A DNA stretch of 64,000 nucleotides from Fusobacterium perfoetens. Its GTDB lineage: Bacteria > Fusobacteriota > Fusobacteriia > Fusobacteriales > Fusobacteriaceae. The stretch covers positions 101,026-165,025 of the forward strand of contig NZ_JADYUD010000005.1 in NCBI RefSeq assembly GCF_021531595.1. The letters run 5' to 3'. Positions 27,107 to 36,748 of the stretch are shown piece by piece. Both the position numbers and the translations under genes were made by a program. The notes under the pieces are model-generated. The model had not been told where the DNA came from, ran no database searches, and saw only the letters and a list, made by a program, of their open reading frames with translations. Position 1 is the first letter of the stretch. Each line of letters opens with the position of its first letter.

Positions 27107-27627
27107 TGATATACAGACTAAATGGTTTTGAACCTGTTATAGGAGAAAATAATTTTATTGCAGATACAGCTGCTCTTATAGGAAAAGTTACAACAGAAAG
27201 AGATGTATCTATATGGTTTTCTGCTGTAATGAGAGCAGATGTATGCAGTATATATGTGGGAGAAAAAACAAGTATTCAGGATAATGTCACAATTCATGGA
27301 GATAAAGGGCATGATGTAGTGATAGGAAAAAATGTTACGATTGGTCATAACTGCATTATACATGGATGCACAATAGGGGATAACTGTGTAATAGGAATGG
27401 GATCTACTATTCTTAATGGTGCTGTAATTCCACCAAATTCTCTTGTAGGAGCTCATTCTCTTGTAACTCCTTCATTAAAAGCTGAAGAGGGAACTCTTAT
27501 TATAGGAAGTCCAGCAAAAAGTGTAAAAAAACTTCCAAAGGAACAGCAGGAATATTTAAAAGATGCTGCTGATCTTTATGTTGATGAAATAGATGTTTAT
27601 GCAAATAAATTAGAAAGGGTGAAATAA
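27106..27627 (+). CDS. Gamma carbonic anhydrase-like hexapeptide protein
   Basis: Left-handed beta-helix protein of the gamma carbonic anhydrase (YrdA/PaaY) family, 173 residues. Hexapeptide repeats run from about residue 15 to 125. The putative metal-binding histidines are in TIHGDKGHDVVIGKNVTIGH followed by NCIIHGC. The family may hydrate CO2 or act on small acyl groups; activity in this subfamily is variable. It is translationally coupled to trmD. Confidence 0.88.
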   Translation: MIYRLNGFEPVIGENNFIADTAALIGKVTTERDVSIWFSAVMRADVCSIYVGEKTSIQDNVTIHGDKGHDVVIGKNVTIGHNCIIHGCTIGDNCVIGMGSTILNGAVIPPNSLVGAHSLVTPSLKAEEGTLIIGSPAKSVKKLPKEQQEYLKDAADLYVDEIDVYANKLERVK

Positions 27628-27632
27628 TTCAG

Positions 27633-28196
27633 ATGAGAGATAAAATATATTTAGGGCTTGTACACTACCCTGTTTATAATAAAAGAAAAGAAGTTGTATG
27701 CACTTCTGTTACAAACTTTGATATTCATGATATATCAAGAAGCTGTAAAACATATGATGTAAAAGAATATAATCTTATTGTTCCTGTAGAGGCTCAAAAA
27801 CAATTAACAGAAAGAATCATAGGATATTGGCAAGATGGAACTGGAGGAGAATACAATAAAGACAGAGAATCTGCATTTACAATAACAAGAGTAAAAGATT
27901 CAATAGAACAATGTATTGCAGATATAGAGGCAAGAGAAGGACAGAAGCCTGTAATAATAACAACATCTGCCCACACATTTCCTAATTCAATAAGCTACAA
28001 AGGGCTTTCTGAAAAAGTATTTTCAGATGACAAACCTTATCTTTTCCTTTTTGGTACAGGTTGGGGATTAATTCAGGAAGTTATGGATATGTCTGATTAT
28101 ATTTTAGAGCCTATAAGAGGGAATACAAAATATAATCACCTTTCTGTAAGAGCCGCTGTTGCTATTATCTTAGACAGAGTTTTGGGAGAAAATTAA
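27633..28196 (+). CDS. SPOUT-type RNA methyltransferase (RNA_Me_trans family)
   Basis: A 187-residue protein matching the small SPOUT-like family often annotated as SAM-dependent RNA methyltransferase next to trmD. It begins IYLGLVHYPVYNKRKEVVCT and ends with a trefoil-knot-like region: LFLFGTGWGLIQEVMDMSD and RGNTKYNHLSVRAAVAIILD. The RNA target is unknown. AGGGTG precedes ATG 27633, and the gene lies 5 bases after the carbonic anhydrase-like gene. Confidence 0.85.
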   Translation: MRDKIYLGLVHYPVYNKRKEVVCTSVTNFDIHDISRSCKTYDVKEYNLIVPVEAQKQLTERIIGYWQDGTGGEYNKDRESAFTITRVKDSIEQCIADIEAREGQKPVIITTSAHTFPNSISYKGLSEKVFSDDKPYLFLFGTGWGLIQEVMDMSDYILEPIRGNTKYNHLSVRAAVAIILDRVLGEN

Positions 28197-28233
28197 TCCC
28201 AGCTCTGTTTCTTAATTTTGGAGGATATATAGA

Positions 28234-31200
28234 ATGGGAAAGAGAGTTACTATAAAAACAAGATCTGATTTTTTTAAAAATGCAGGTGCTGAAAATATAA
28301 AAGTTAAAGAAATAATGTTTGATGAGAGAGTAAAAAAGCTTAAAATTTTCTGCACTCTTGGAGGACCTTGTTATATATGCGAAACTGATTTAGTCTGTAA
28401 TGACCTCCATAAAAAGTTTGGAGACAGTTTGAGCATAGAATTTGAAATAGAATATGAAAATAATGAAATAACAAGAAATGACCTTATGCAGATTACAGAG
28501 AAAGTAATCAGTGAACTTAAAAAGAAAAATGCAGTATCAAGGTCATTTCTTTATCTATACAGAATAAAAATAGAAGAGAGAAAAATTATTATTGAACTTA
28601 AGAATGAACTAGCTATAGAAACTCTTTACGAGTCAAAAATAAATATAAAATTAGAATCTCTTTTATCTGAATATGGAATAAAAGATTTTCAGGTACATTT
28701 TGTTCCTGGAGATTTTTCAAAAGAGCTGGAAGCTGCAAACAGTAAGCTTGATGAAGTTATGATAACACTTACTAAAAAAATGGATGAAGAAAATCTTAAA
28801 AATTCAGTTTCTCAGAAACAAAGCAGTGATAATATGTCTCAAGGACAGAGATACACAGCTGTTTCAAGCAGAAAAACAAAAGATATAAAAGGAACTTCTA
28901 TTCCTCTTGATGAATTTGGAGAAATCTATGAAAATGATGTTTGTGTATTAGAAGGAGAAGTTTTTAATGTTGATAAAAGGGAATTAAAAACAGGAAATAT
29001 TCTTTACACAATAAGAATTACAGATAACTCTAATTCAGTTACAACTAAAATGTTTTCTAAAGGGGAAGACATAGATGTAAAAGTTGGAGATTATATAAAA
29101 GTAAATGGAAGAAAACAGATAGATAAGTTTGATGATAATGAAGAAATTCTTATGTTAAGCAGTATAAATAAACTTGAATATTCAAAACAAACAAAAGAAG
29201 ATAAAGCTCCTGTAAAAATGGCAGAACTTCATACTCATAGTAAGATGAGTGAAATGGTAGGGGTTACAGATATAAAAGATCTTATAAAAAGAGCTAAATC
29301 TTATGGACATACAAGTATGGCAATAACAGATTATTCAGTTGTTCATACCTTCCCTTTTGCATATAAAGAAACTAAGAAAGACGAAAACTTCAAAGTTATT
29401 TTAGGATGTGAGATGTATATGGTTGATGATGAAAAACCAATGGTAAAAAATCCTAAAGATAAATTAATTGAAGATGAAACTTTTATAGTATTTGACCTTG
29501 AAACTTTTGGACTTAACTCACATGAACATCCTATAATTGAAATAGGGGCTATAAAAGTTCAGGGAACAAGAATTGTAGATAGTTTTTCTCAGCTCATAAA
29601 CCCTGGAATGCCAATTCCTGAAAAAATACAGGAGATTACAAGTATAACAAATTCTATGGTTGCAAATATGCCAACTATTGAAGAGGTGCTTCCTAAATTT
29701 TTAGAGTTTGTAGGAGATGCTACAATGGTTGCTCATAATGCAAGATTTGACATGAGTTTTATAAGAAGAGAATGCAAAAGAATAATGGGAATAGATTATG
29801 ATCCTTCTGTTATAGACACTCTACAAATGGCAAGAGATGTAATGCCTGACTTAAAAGGATATGGACTTGGAAGTCTTACAAAAAAACTTGGTGTTGCTCT
29901 TGAAAATCACCATAGAGCAGTTGATGACTCTCAGGCAACAGCAGGAATGTTTATAATTTTCCTTGAAAAATATCTTGAAAAAGGAATAAAAAATATAAAG
30001 GATATAAATGGAGGTTTTCCTCTAAATATTCAAAAACAAGATACATCAAATGTAATGGTTCTTGTAAAAAATCTTACAGGGCTAAAAAATATGTATCAGC
30101 TTGTATCAATAGCTCATAAAGATAATTTTGGAAATAAAAAACCAAGAGTAACAAGAAGTGATTTAAAAAGACTGAGAGAGGGACTTATAATAGGTGCTTC
30201 AAATACAGTGCATTTTATGAATACAAGTGAACTTGTATTAGATTATCTTGATTATAATTTTAAAGATGTAGAAAAAGCTATTGATTTCTATGATTATGTA
30301 GAGCTTCTTCCTAAAGAAGCTTATAATGAATTTATTGATGAGGATGGAACTAACAGACTTTCTTCTTATAAAGCAGTTGAAAAAATGAACAGATATTTTT
30401 ATGATATATGTCATGAACATAATATTCTTGTTACAGCAAGTTCAAATGTCCATTATCTTGATAAAGAAGAAAAGGATATAAGAAGTATTCTTCTTTATGG
30501 AAGTGGGAATGTATTTAAAGCAAGCCAATATATGACAGATAATGGTTTTTATTTTAGAACTACAGATGAAATGCTTGAAGAGTTCAGTTATCTTGGTGAA
30601 AAAGAGGCTGAAGAAATAGTTGTTGAAAATACTAATAAAATTTCAGATATGACAGAAAAAATTCAGCCAATACCTAGTGGATTTTTCCCACCTCATCTTG
30701 ATAATGCAGAAGAAACAGTAAGAAGTATGACCTATGAAAAGGCATACAGAATATATGGAAATCCTCTTCCTGAAGTTGTAAGTGCAAGACTTGAAAGAGA
30801 ATTAAATGCTATTATAGGAAATGGTTTCTCAGTTTTATATCTTTCTGCACAAAAACTTGTAAAAAAATCTTTAGATAATGGATATCTTGTAGGTTCAAGA
30901 GGATCAGTAGGTTCATCACTAGTAGCTTATATGATGGGGATAACAGAAGTTAATGCTTTATATCCTCACTATATCTGTGATAATCCAGAATGTAAATATT
31001 CAGAATTTACAGATAAACCAGGAGCAGGAGTAGACCTTCCTGAAAAAATATGTCCAAAATGTGGAAGGCCTTTAAGAAGAGATGGACATTCTATACCTTT
31101 TGAAGTATTTATGGGATTTAATGGAGATAAAGTTCCTGATATTGACCTTAACTTTTCAGGAGAGTATCAATCAGAAATTCACAGATATTGTGAAGAACTT

Positions 31201-32565
31201 TTTGGAAAATCAAATGTATTTAAAGCTGGAACAATATCAACTCTAGCAGAAAAAAATGCTATTGGTTATGTAAAGAAATTTTATGAAGATAATAATCTTC
31301 ATGTTAGTAAAGCTGAAATTATAAGAAAAGCAGCTAAATGTGAAGGGGCAAAGAAAACCACAGGACAGCATCCAGGAGGAATGGTTATTGTTCCTGGTGA
31401 AAAATCTGTATTTGATTTCTGTCCTATACAGCATCCTGCCAACGATATGACAAATGAGTCTATCACAACACATTTTGATTATCATGTAATGGATGAACAG
31501 CTTGTAAAACTTGATGTACTTGGGCATGATGATCCTACAACAATAAAAATGTTACAGGAATACACAGGAGTAAATGTTTATGATATTCCTATTGCTGATC
31601 CAGAAACTTTAAAAATTTTCTCAGGAACAGAGGCTCTTGGAATAACTCCTGAACAAATAGATTCAACTGTAGGAACATTTGGTGTTCCTGAATTTGGAAC
31701 TTCTTTTGTAAGACAGATGCTAGTGGATACTCTTCCTAAAACATTTGCTGAACTTGTAAGAATTTCAGGGCTTTCTCATGGAACAGATGTATGGCTTAAT
31801 AATGCTCAGGAATTTGTAAGAAGTGGAGAAGCAACACTTTCTGATATAATAACAGTTCGTGATGACATAATGAACTATCTTATAGCTCAGGGGCTTGATA
31901 AGGGAAAAGCATTTAAAATAATGGAATTTGTAAGAAAAGGAAGACCTTCTAAAGAACCTGAACAATGGGAAGAATATTCAAATCTTATGAAAGAGCACCA
32001 CATAAAAGAATGGTATATAGAATCATGTAAAAGAATAAAATATATGTTCCCTAAAGGACATGCTGTTGCTTATGTTATGATGGCAATGAGAATAGCTTAT
32101 TTTAAAGTACACTATCCTCTTGCCTTTTATGCAGCATACCTTACAAGAAAAATAGAAGATTTTGATTTTGAAATTATGGGAAATGAAAAATCTCTTAAAG
32201 AAAAAATGAATGAATTAAAGAAAGAAGTTAAACTGGATGTTAAAAAGAAAACTCAGCTTGCACTTTGTGAAATAATAACAGAAATGCATGCAAGAGGATA
32301 TGAGTTTTTAGGTATAGACCTTTATAAGTCTGAAGGTTTCAGATTTACAATTGAAGATGGAAAAATAAGAGTTCCTCTTTTAGGAATTGCAGGTCTTGGA
32401 GGGGCTGTAATTGAAAATCTTCTTAAAGAAAGAGAAGAGGGAAAATTCCTTTCTTATGAAGATTTAAAAAGAAGAACAAAAATGTCTTCAACAATAATTG
32501 AAAAATTAAAAAGTTTAGATGCTATAAAAGGGCTAAATGATACTAACCAGATTACACTTTTCTAA
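28234..32565 (+). CDS. polC: DNA polymerase III PolC-type alpha subunit
   Basis: Replicative polymerase with built-in proofreading, 1443 residues. Domains in order are an N-terminal region, an OB fold around residues 225-310, a split PHP domain beginning MAELHTHSKMSEMVG near 328, a DEDD exonuclease (FIVFDLETFG near 417, VAHNARFDMSFI, HHRAVDDSQATAG), a second PHP part, and the polymerase core with a zinc motif (CDNPEC...CPKCG) and the catalytic PDIDLNFSG near 967. PolC is known from Firmicutes, Fusobacteria, Thermotogae and relatives. A separate dnaE lies at 59150-62563. GGAGG precedes the ATG. Confidence 0.97.
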   Translation: MGKRVTIKTRSDFFKNAGAENIKVKEIMFDERVKKLKIFCTLGGPCYICETDLVCNDLHKKFGDSLSIEFEIEYENNEITRNDLMQITEKVISELKKKNAVSRSFLYLYRIKIEERKIIIELKNELAIETLYESKINIKLESLLSEYGIKDFQVHFVPGDFSKELEAANSKLDEVMITLTKKMDEENLKNSVSQKQSSDNMSQGQRYTAVSSRKTKDIKGTSIPLDEFGEIYENDVCVLEGEVFNVDKRELKTGNILYTIRITDNSNSVTTKMFSKGEDIDVKVGDYIKVNGRKQIDKFDDNEEILMLSSINKLEYSKQTKEDKAPVKMAELHTHSKMSEMVGVTDIKDLIKRAKSYGHTSMAITDYSVVHTFPFAYKETKKDENFKVILGCEMYMVDDEKPMVKNPKDKLIEDETFIVFDLETFGLNSHEHPIIEIGAIKVQGTRIVDSFSQLINPGMPIPEKIQEITSITNSMVANMPTIEEVLPKFLEFVGDATMVAHNARFDMSFIRRECKRIMGIDYDPSVIDTLQMARDVMPDLKGYGLGSLTKKLGVALENHHRAVDDSQATAGMFIIFLEKYLEKGIKNIKDINGGFPLNIQKQDTSNVMVLVKNLTGLKNMYQLVSIAHKDNFGNKKPRVTRSDLKRLREGLIIGASNTVHFMNTSELVLDYLDYNFKDVEKAIDFYDYVELLPKEAYNEFIDEDGTNRLSSYKAVEKMNRYFYDICHEHNILVTASSNVHYLDKEEKDIRSILLYGSGNVFKASQYMTDNGFYFRTTDEMLEEFSYLGEKEAEEIVVENTNKISDMTEKIQPIPSGFFPPHLDNAEETVRSMTYEKAYRIYGNPLPEVVSARLERELNAIIGNGFSVLYLSAQKLVKKSLDNGYLVGSRGSVGSSLVAYMMGITEVNALYPHYICDNPECKYSEFTDKPGAGVDLPEKICPKCGRPLRRDGHSIPFEVFMGFNGDKVPDIDLNFSGEYQSEIHRYCEELFGKSNVFKAGTISTLAEKNAIGYVKKFYEDNNLHVSKAEIIRKAAKCEGAKKTTGQHPGGMVIVPGEKSVFDFCPIQHPANDMTNESITTHFDYHVMDEQLVKLDVLGHDDPTTIKMLQEYTGVNVYDIPIADPETLKIFSGTEALGITPEQIDSTVGTFGVPEFGTSFVRQMLVDTLPKTFAELVRISGLSHGTDVWLNNAQEFVRSGEATLSDIITVRDDIMNYLIAQGLDKGKAFKIMEFVRKGRPSKEPEQWEEYSNLMKEHHIKEWYIESCKRIKYMFPKGHAVAYVMMAMRIAYFKVHYPLAFYAAYLTRKIEDFDFEIMGNEKSLKEKMNELKKEVKLDVKKKTQLALCEIITEMHARGYEFLGIDLYKSEGFRFTIEDGKIRVPLLGIAGLGGAVIENLLKEREEGKFLSYEDLKRRTKMSSTIIEKLKSLDAIKGLNDTNQITLF

Positions 32566-32585
32566 ATTTTAAAAGCAGGAGAAAA

Positions 32586-33515
32586 ATGATGTTTACTTTA
32601 AAAAAAATGGATAAAAAATATGTAGGAACAATCCTTGTGTGTTTTGCAGCTTCTTTATGGGGATTTGATTCAATAGTTCTTACTCCTAGGCTGTTCCATT
32701 TAAAAGTTCCTTTTGTGGTGTTTATGGTACATTGCCTTCCTTTTTTAGTAATGAGTATTTTCATAGGAAAGAGGGAAATGAAAAATATATCAGCTCTTCC
32801 TAAAAAAGATATAATGTTTTATTTTCTTGTGGCACTTTTTGGAGGATGTATAGGAACTCTTTCAATAGTAAAATCTTTGTTCCTTGTAAACTTTCAGCAT
32901 CTTACAGTGGTTACTCTTCTTCAAAAAGCACAACCTATATTTGCTCTTATTTTAGCAAGGATTATTTTAAAAGAAAAACTTGGAAAGAATTTTTTAAGCT
33001 GGGTTATATTTGCACTTATTGGAGGATATATAATGACTTTTGAATTTACTCTGCCAAGAATGGTAGAGGTAAGTTCAAGCAACATATGGAAAGCTGTTTT
33101 ATATGCTCTTCTTGCAGCATTTTCATTTGGAAGTGCTACTGTTTTTGGAAAGAGAATATTAAGTCATTCAAGTTTTGTTACAGCACTTTATACAAGATAT
33201 TTTTTCACAACTGTAATAACTTTATTTATTGTTCTTTCAGAAAGTCAGCTTAACCTTATATTTAGTGTGACACCTTTTGAATGGCTGATATTTGCAGTTA
33301 TAGGAATAACAAGTGGAAGTGGGGCTATTCTTCTTTATTACAGAGGACTTAGATATATTGATGCAAGTGTTGCAACAATATGTGAACTTTCTTTTCCTAT
33401 ATCTTCAGTTGTTTTTGATTATATTTTTAATGGACATCTTCTTACACCAGTGCAGTTTGCAGGAGCTGCTGCTCTTATTTTTGCAATATTAAAGATAAGT
33501 AAAAATCAAAAATAA
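32586..33515 (+). CDS. EamA/DMT family transporter
   Basis: Drug/metabolite transporter superfamily membrane protein of 309 residues with ten hydrophobic segments and two EamA repeats (GTILVCFAASLWGFDSIVL at the start, AVLYALLAAFSFGSATVFGK at mid-length). The substrate is not predictable. AGCAGGAG precedes ATG 32586. It is the last gene of the operon that starts at hpt and ends at the repeat-like terminator at 33522. Confidence 0.85.
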   Translation: MMFTLKKMDKKYVGTILVCFAASLWGFDSIVLTPRLFHLKVPFVVFMVHCLPFLVMSIFIGKREMKNISALPKKDIMFYFLVALFGGCIGTLSIVKSLFLVNFQHLTVVTLLQKAQPIFALILARIILKEKLGKNFLSWVIFALIGGYIMTFEFTLPRMVEVSSSNIWKAVLYALLAAFSFGSATVFGKRILSHSSFVTALYTRYFFTTVITLFIVLSESQLNLIFSVTPFEWLIFAVIGITSGSGAILLYYRGLRYIDASVATICELSFPISSVVFDYIFNGHLLTPVQFAGAAALIFAILKISKNQK

Positions 33516-33521
33516 AAAATT

Positions 33522-33588
33522 AAGGATTGTTGCATTTTCAATATTCTAAAATTTTATTTTTATAGATTAGAAAATGCAACAATCCTTG
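33522..33588. terminator. Bidirectional terminator built from a dispersed repeat
   Basis: AAGGATTGTTGCATTTTC (33522-33539) is exactly complementary to 33570-33587, with T-rich flanks on both strands, so it can end both the polC operon and the convergent dcyD operon. About 54 bases (33535-33588) are nearly identical to the right end of the MITE-like element at 38385-38590, with roughly five differences. The terminator is therefore probably a short or solo copy of that repeat. Confidence 0.8.
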
Positions 33589-33624
33589 TTTTATTATAAA
33601 AATTTATAAAATTTTATAAGTTAT

Positions 33625-34608
33625 TTAAAATCCAAATTGATTTCTTTTAGAGAAAAGTCCGAAGATTCCTCCAGTATGAATAAATAAAATATTTTTAGAG
33701 TCTTTAAAAGTTCCTTTTTTAAGTTCAGTATAAAGTCCTCTCATAGTTTTTCCAGTATATACAGGATCAAGTATTATTCCCTCTGCTTCAGCAAAATCAC
33801 AAATAAATTCAAGTTCTTCTGGTCTGCTTAGAGCATATCCATCTCCTACATATCCATCTATTATGTGCATATCATCTTTTGTAATTTCAAATTTTCTATC
33901 AGGAATATAAGTTTTTACTTCTTCAAGAATAGAGCACACTTTATCTTTAAAATATTCTGCACTGTCACATACATTTATTCCTACAATTTTTTTATTACTT
34001 TCTGTAAGTTTATTTCCAAGATAAAGTCCAGCAAAAGTTCCTCCTGATCCTACTGCAGTAACTATTGTATCAAAAGTTATTCCAAGTTTTTTTTCCTGAT
34101 CAAGAATTTCTTTAAAACAATTTATATATCCAAAAGTTCCTATTCCATTTGAAGCTCCTTCAGGGATTATATAACCTTTTCTGCCTTTTTCTTCAAGTTC
34201 TTTAAGGATATTTTCCATTATTTCCTGTCTTCTTTCTCTGTAGTCTTCACTGGAAATAATTCTTATATCTGCTCCCATTATTTTATCAATAAGGTAGTTT
34301 CCTTCCATTTCAGGTGTTTCATCAGATCTTAAAACAAGAACAGATTTAAGTCCAAGCTTTATTCCAGCAGCAGCAGTAGCCCTTGCATGATTTGATTGGA
34401 TTCCTCCACATGTAATAAGAGTGTCACAGTCATTATTTATAGCTTCATTTATTGAAAATTCAAGCTTTCTTATTTTGTTTCCTGAAACTTCACTTCCTGT
34501 TTGATCATCTCTTTTTATATAAATATTTTCTTTAAGCATAGTAGAAAGTTTTTCTAGTCTTTCAATTTTTGTTGGAAAATTTCCAAGTTTTAATTTTTTT
34601 GATATCAT
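33625..34608 (-). CDS. D-cysteine desulfhydrase / ACC deaminase family PLP enzyme
   Basis: Fold-type II PLP enzyme of 327 residues, similar to DcyD, which breaks D-cysteine to pyruvate, sulfide and ammonia. The motif IKRDDQTGSEVSGNKIRKLE carries the PLP lysine in GNKIRK; CGGIQSNHARATAAAG and AVGSGGTFAGLYLG form the rest of the cofactor site. Distinguishing D-cysteine desulfhydrase from ACC deaminase by eye is uncertain, though lack of plant association favours the former. It follows zupT after 21 bases in one operon. Confidence 0.82.
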   Translation of the reverse strand: MISKKLKLGNFPTKIERLEKLSTMLKENIYIKRDDQTGSEVSGNKIRKLEFSINEAINNDCDTLITCGGIQSNHARATAAAGIKLGLKSVLVLRSDETPEMEGNYLIDKIMGADIRIISSEDYRERRQEIMENILKELEEKGRKGYIIPEGASNGIGTFGYINCFKEILDQEKKLGITFDTIVTAVGSGGTFAGLYLGNKLTESNKKIVGINVCDSAEYFKDKVCSILEEVKTYIPDRKFEITKDDMHIIDGYVGDGYALSRPEELEFICDFAEAEGIILDPVYTGKTMRGLYTELKKGTFKDSKNILFIHTGGIFGLFSKRNQFGF

Positions 34609-34629
34609 TTTCTTACCTCCGAAAAATTT

Positions 34630-35427
34630 TTAAATAAGAATAAGGCTTACAGCCATAACAGCCATTCCAAATATCATACTGTAAGTTGCAGTATGATGAT
34701 TTCCATTTTTTTGTGCTGATGGAAGGAGTTCATCAAGAGAAATGTAAACCATAATTCCAGATACTGCTGCAAGAAGTATTCCAAAGAAAATCTCATCCAT
34801 ATAATTTCTTAAAAGAATATATCCAAATACAGCACCTAAAGGTTCAGAAAGTCCTGAAAACAAAGCAAAGGCAAAGGCTTTTTTTCTATTTTCTGTAGCA
34901 TAATATATAGGTGCAGATACAGCAATACCGACAGCAATATTATGTATTCCTATTGCAGCTGCCACAGAAAAGCCAAGGGCAGTGTCTTTTAAAACAGAAG
35001 TGAATATTGCAATACCTTCAGGAAAATTATGAATAGCAATGGCAAGAGCAGTCATAACCCCCATTCTATATAATGATTTATTGTTACAGCAGTGACAACA
35101 GTCTTCATGTTCTTCTTCTTTTTCTTCATGTTCTTTCAGGCAGAATTTTTCTGTAAAAATCATAAAAATCATTCCTGCAAAAAATGAAGTAATAGCAAAC
35201 CACAGTCCTTTTGTTTCTCCAAATCCTTCAGCAAGGCTTTCTCTTGCTTCAGGAAAAATTTCAATAAATGCTACATATATCATAACTCCGCAGGCAAAAC
35301 CAAGAGAGGCAGAAAGAAATTTATTATTACTTTTTTTCCCTGCAAAGGAAAAAATACTTCCTATTCCCATTGCAAGACCTGCAGCCAAAGTCAATGCAAA
35401 TGCTGTTAAGATATTTCCTGTTTCCAT
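34630..35427 (-). CDS. zupT: ZIP family zinc transporter
   Basis: ZIP metal permease of ZupT type, 265 residues with eight membrane segments. The metal path is visible in HNFPEGIAIF and GIHNIAVGIAVSAP, and a cytoplasmic-type His/Cys/Glu-rich loop (HEEKEEEHEDCCHCC) lies between segments 3 and 4. I chose ATG 35427 because AGGAG lies just upstream and the product then begins METGNILTAFALTL; the longer frame to 35496 adds 23 unrelated residues. The loop's paired cysteines are unusual beside the usual His-only loop. Confidence 0.9.
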   Translation of the reverse strand: METGNILTAFALTLAAGLAMGIGSIFSFAGKKSNNKFLSASLGFACGVMIYVAFIEIFPEARESLAEGFGETKGLWFAITSFFAGMIFMIFTEKFCLKEHEEKEEEHEDCCHCCNNKSLYRMGVMTALAIAIHNFPEGIAIFTSVLKDTALGFSVAAAIGIHNIAVGIAVSAPIYYATENRKKAFAFALFSGLSEPLGAVFGYILLRNYMDEIFFGILLAAVSGIMVYISLDELLPSAQKNGNHHTATYSMIFGMAVMAVSLILI

Positions 35428-35536
35428 GTTAGTCTCCTTTTTGTGTAAATTTATTCTATCATTATTATACCATAAATTCTGATATTTTAAATACATATTT
35501 AATTACTAAAAAGATAAGGAATTATTAAAAAAATAA

Positions 35537-35590
35537 AAGCCAAAAATACAAAATTTATAGAGAAAAAATTTTAAAATGTATTTTTGGCTT
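35537..35590. terminator. Stem-loop in the zupT-kdsA gap
   Basis: AAGCCAAAAATACA (35537-35550) is exactly complementary to TGTATTTTTGGCTT (35577-35590), with A/T-rich flanks on both sides. It lies just beyond the decayed DUF2147 gene on the minus strand and probably ended that gene's transcript. Confidence 0.65.
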
Positions 35591-35613
35591 AAAATTAATT
35601 ATTCATATCTTGT

Positions 35614-35772
35614 CTAAATCTGTTTTTTTCCTATTAGTCCCTTTTTATCAATAGAACCTTTAACAAGAAGTTTTCCATCATCTTGAAGTTTCATATAGCT
35701 GTTGTATGTTTTTCCGTTGATAGGATTATAGATTTTTCCATTTTCAAATTTGTCATTAAAATAAAATAACAT
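35614..35772 (-). pseudogene. C-terminal remnant of a DUF2147 family protein
   Basis: A 52-codon frame from ATG 35772 reads FENGKIYNPINGKTYNSYMK then DDGKLLVKGSIDKKGLIG. This matches the C-terminal half of DUF2147 proteins (GKIYDPxxGKTY...LKVRG), which are normally secreted and about 120-150 residues. The frame stays open upstream to about 35823, but no signal peptide, N-terminal half or ribosome binding site is present. I read it as a gene remnant. The remaining part of 35428-35904 holds only the two stem-loops listed. Confidence 0.6.
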
Positions 35773-35865
35773 ATGTTTTATTATATCACAAAATTTTTTA
35801 GAGTAAACATATTTAGAATAAAATTAAAAGATTTTTATTTGTGAAAGTAAATCTTCAAATAAAAA

Positions 35866-35897
35866 CTGCTGCAAATTTTAAATTTCAGCAGCAGCTT
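35866..35897 (-). terminator. Intrinsic terminator of murE-kdsA
   Basis: Read on the minus strand, CTGCTG and its partner CAGCAG (35886-35894 with 35866-35871) form a stem extended by AAATTT pairs, and a T run follows at the far side. It lies 8 bases beyond the kdsA stop. Confidence 0.8.
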
Positions 35898-35904
35898 TTT
35901 TATT

Positions 35905-36747
35905 TTATAATCCTTTTGCAATATCATCAAGTTTTACAGCTGTTGTAAGAACTTGTTCTAAATCATCAAGGAACAGCATATTTGGCCCATCACAAGGAGC
36001 ACTGTCAGGATTAGGATGAACTTCAGCAAATATAGCGTCAACTCCTATTGAAAGAGCAGCTTTCATAAGAGGGAAAACATATTTTCTTTCCCCTCCAGAG
36101 CAGCTTGAAAGTCCTCCAGGGATTTGTACAGAGTGAGTTGCATCAAAAACAACAGGCACTCCAAATTTTCTCATTTCTAAAAGTCCTCTCATATCAACAA
36201 TAAAATTATTGTATCCAAAAACATTTCCTCTTTCACAAAGAAGAACTCCTTCATTACCTATTTCCTGCATTTTAGTCACAACATTTTTCATATCCCAAGG
36301 AGCAAGAAACTGTCCTTTTTTAACATTTACAGGAAGTCCTGTTTTTCCTGCTGCAATTATAAGATCTGTCTGTCTGCAAAGAAAAGCAGGAATTTGAAGC
36401 ATATCTACAACTTCAGCAACTTTTTCACATTGCCAAGGTTCATGTACATCAGTTATAACAGGAACTCCAACTTCATCTTTAACTTTTTTTAATATTCTAA
36501 GCCCTTCTTCCATTCCAACACCTCTGAAAGAATGAATAGAAGATCTGTTTGCTTTGTCAAAAGAAGATTTAAAAATATAATTTATTCCTAATTTGTCACA
36601 AATTTCTTTAATTTTTTTTGCTACTGCAAGAGACATTTCTTCGCTTTCAATGGCACATGGTCCGGCTATAAGAGCAAATCTCTTATTTCCTCCAATTGTA
36701 AAATTTCCGACTTTTACTTCTTTTGTCATTTGTAAGCTTTCTATCAT
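35905..36747 (-). CDS. kdsA: 3-deoxy-8-phosphooctulonate synthase
   Basis: Condenses PEP with arabinose-5-phosphate to Kdo-8-phosphate for the LPS inner core, which points to an outer membrane. Motifs typical of KdsA are [54 protein letters not shown] and [12 protein letters not shown]. The 280-residue length is normal. A cysteine in the AGPCAIES motif is present. The start at 36747 follows the murE stop at once, with GAGGAG upstream inside murE, so translation is coupled. Confidence 0.95.
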   Translation of the reverse strand: MIESLQMTKEVKVGNFTIGGNKRFALIAGPCAIESEEMSLAVAKKIKEICDKLGINYIFKSSFDKANRSSIHSFRGVGMEEGLRILKKVKDEVGVPVITDVHEPWQCEKVAEVVDMLQIPAFLCRQTDLIIAAGKTGLPVNVKKGQFLAPWDMKNVVTKMQEIGNEGVLLCERGNVFGYNNFIVDMRGLLEMRKFGVPVVFDATHSVQIPGGLSSCSGGERKYVFPLMKAALSIGVDAIFAEVHPNPDSAPCDGPNMLFLDDLEQVLTTAVKLDDIAKGL

Positions 36748-36748
36748 A

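Noticed and set aside
28234..32565. Two replicative polymerases (PolC and DnaE) in one window as a novelty
   Set aside because: Having both is normal for low-GC lineages and Fusobacteria; only the closeness on the map is mildly notable.
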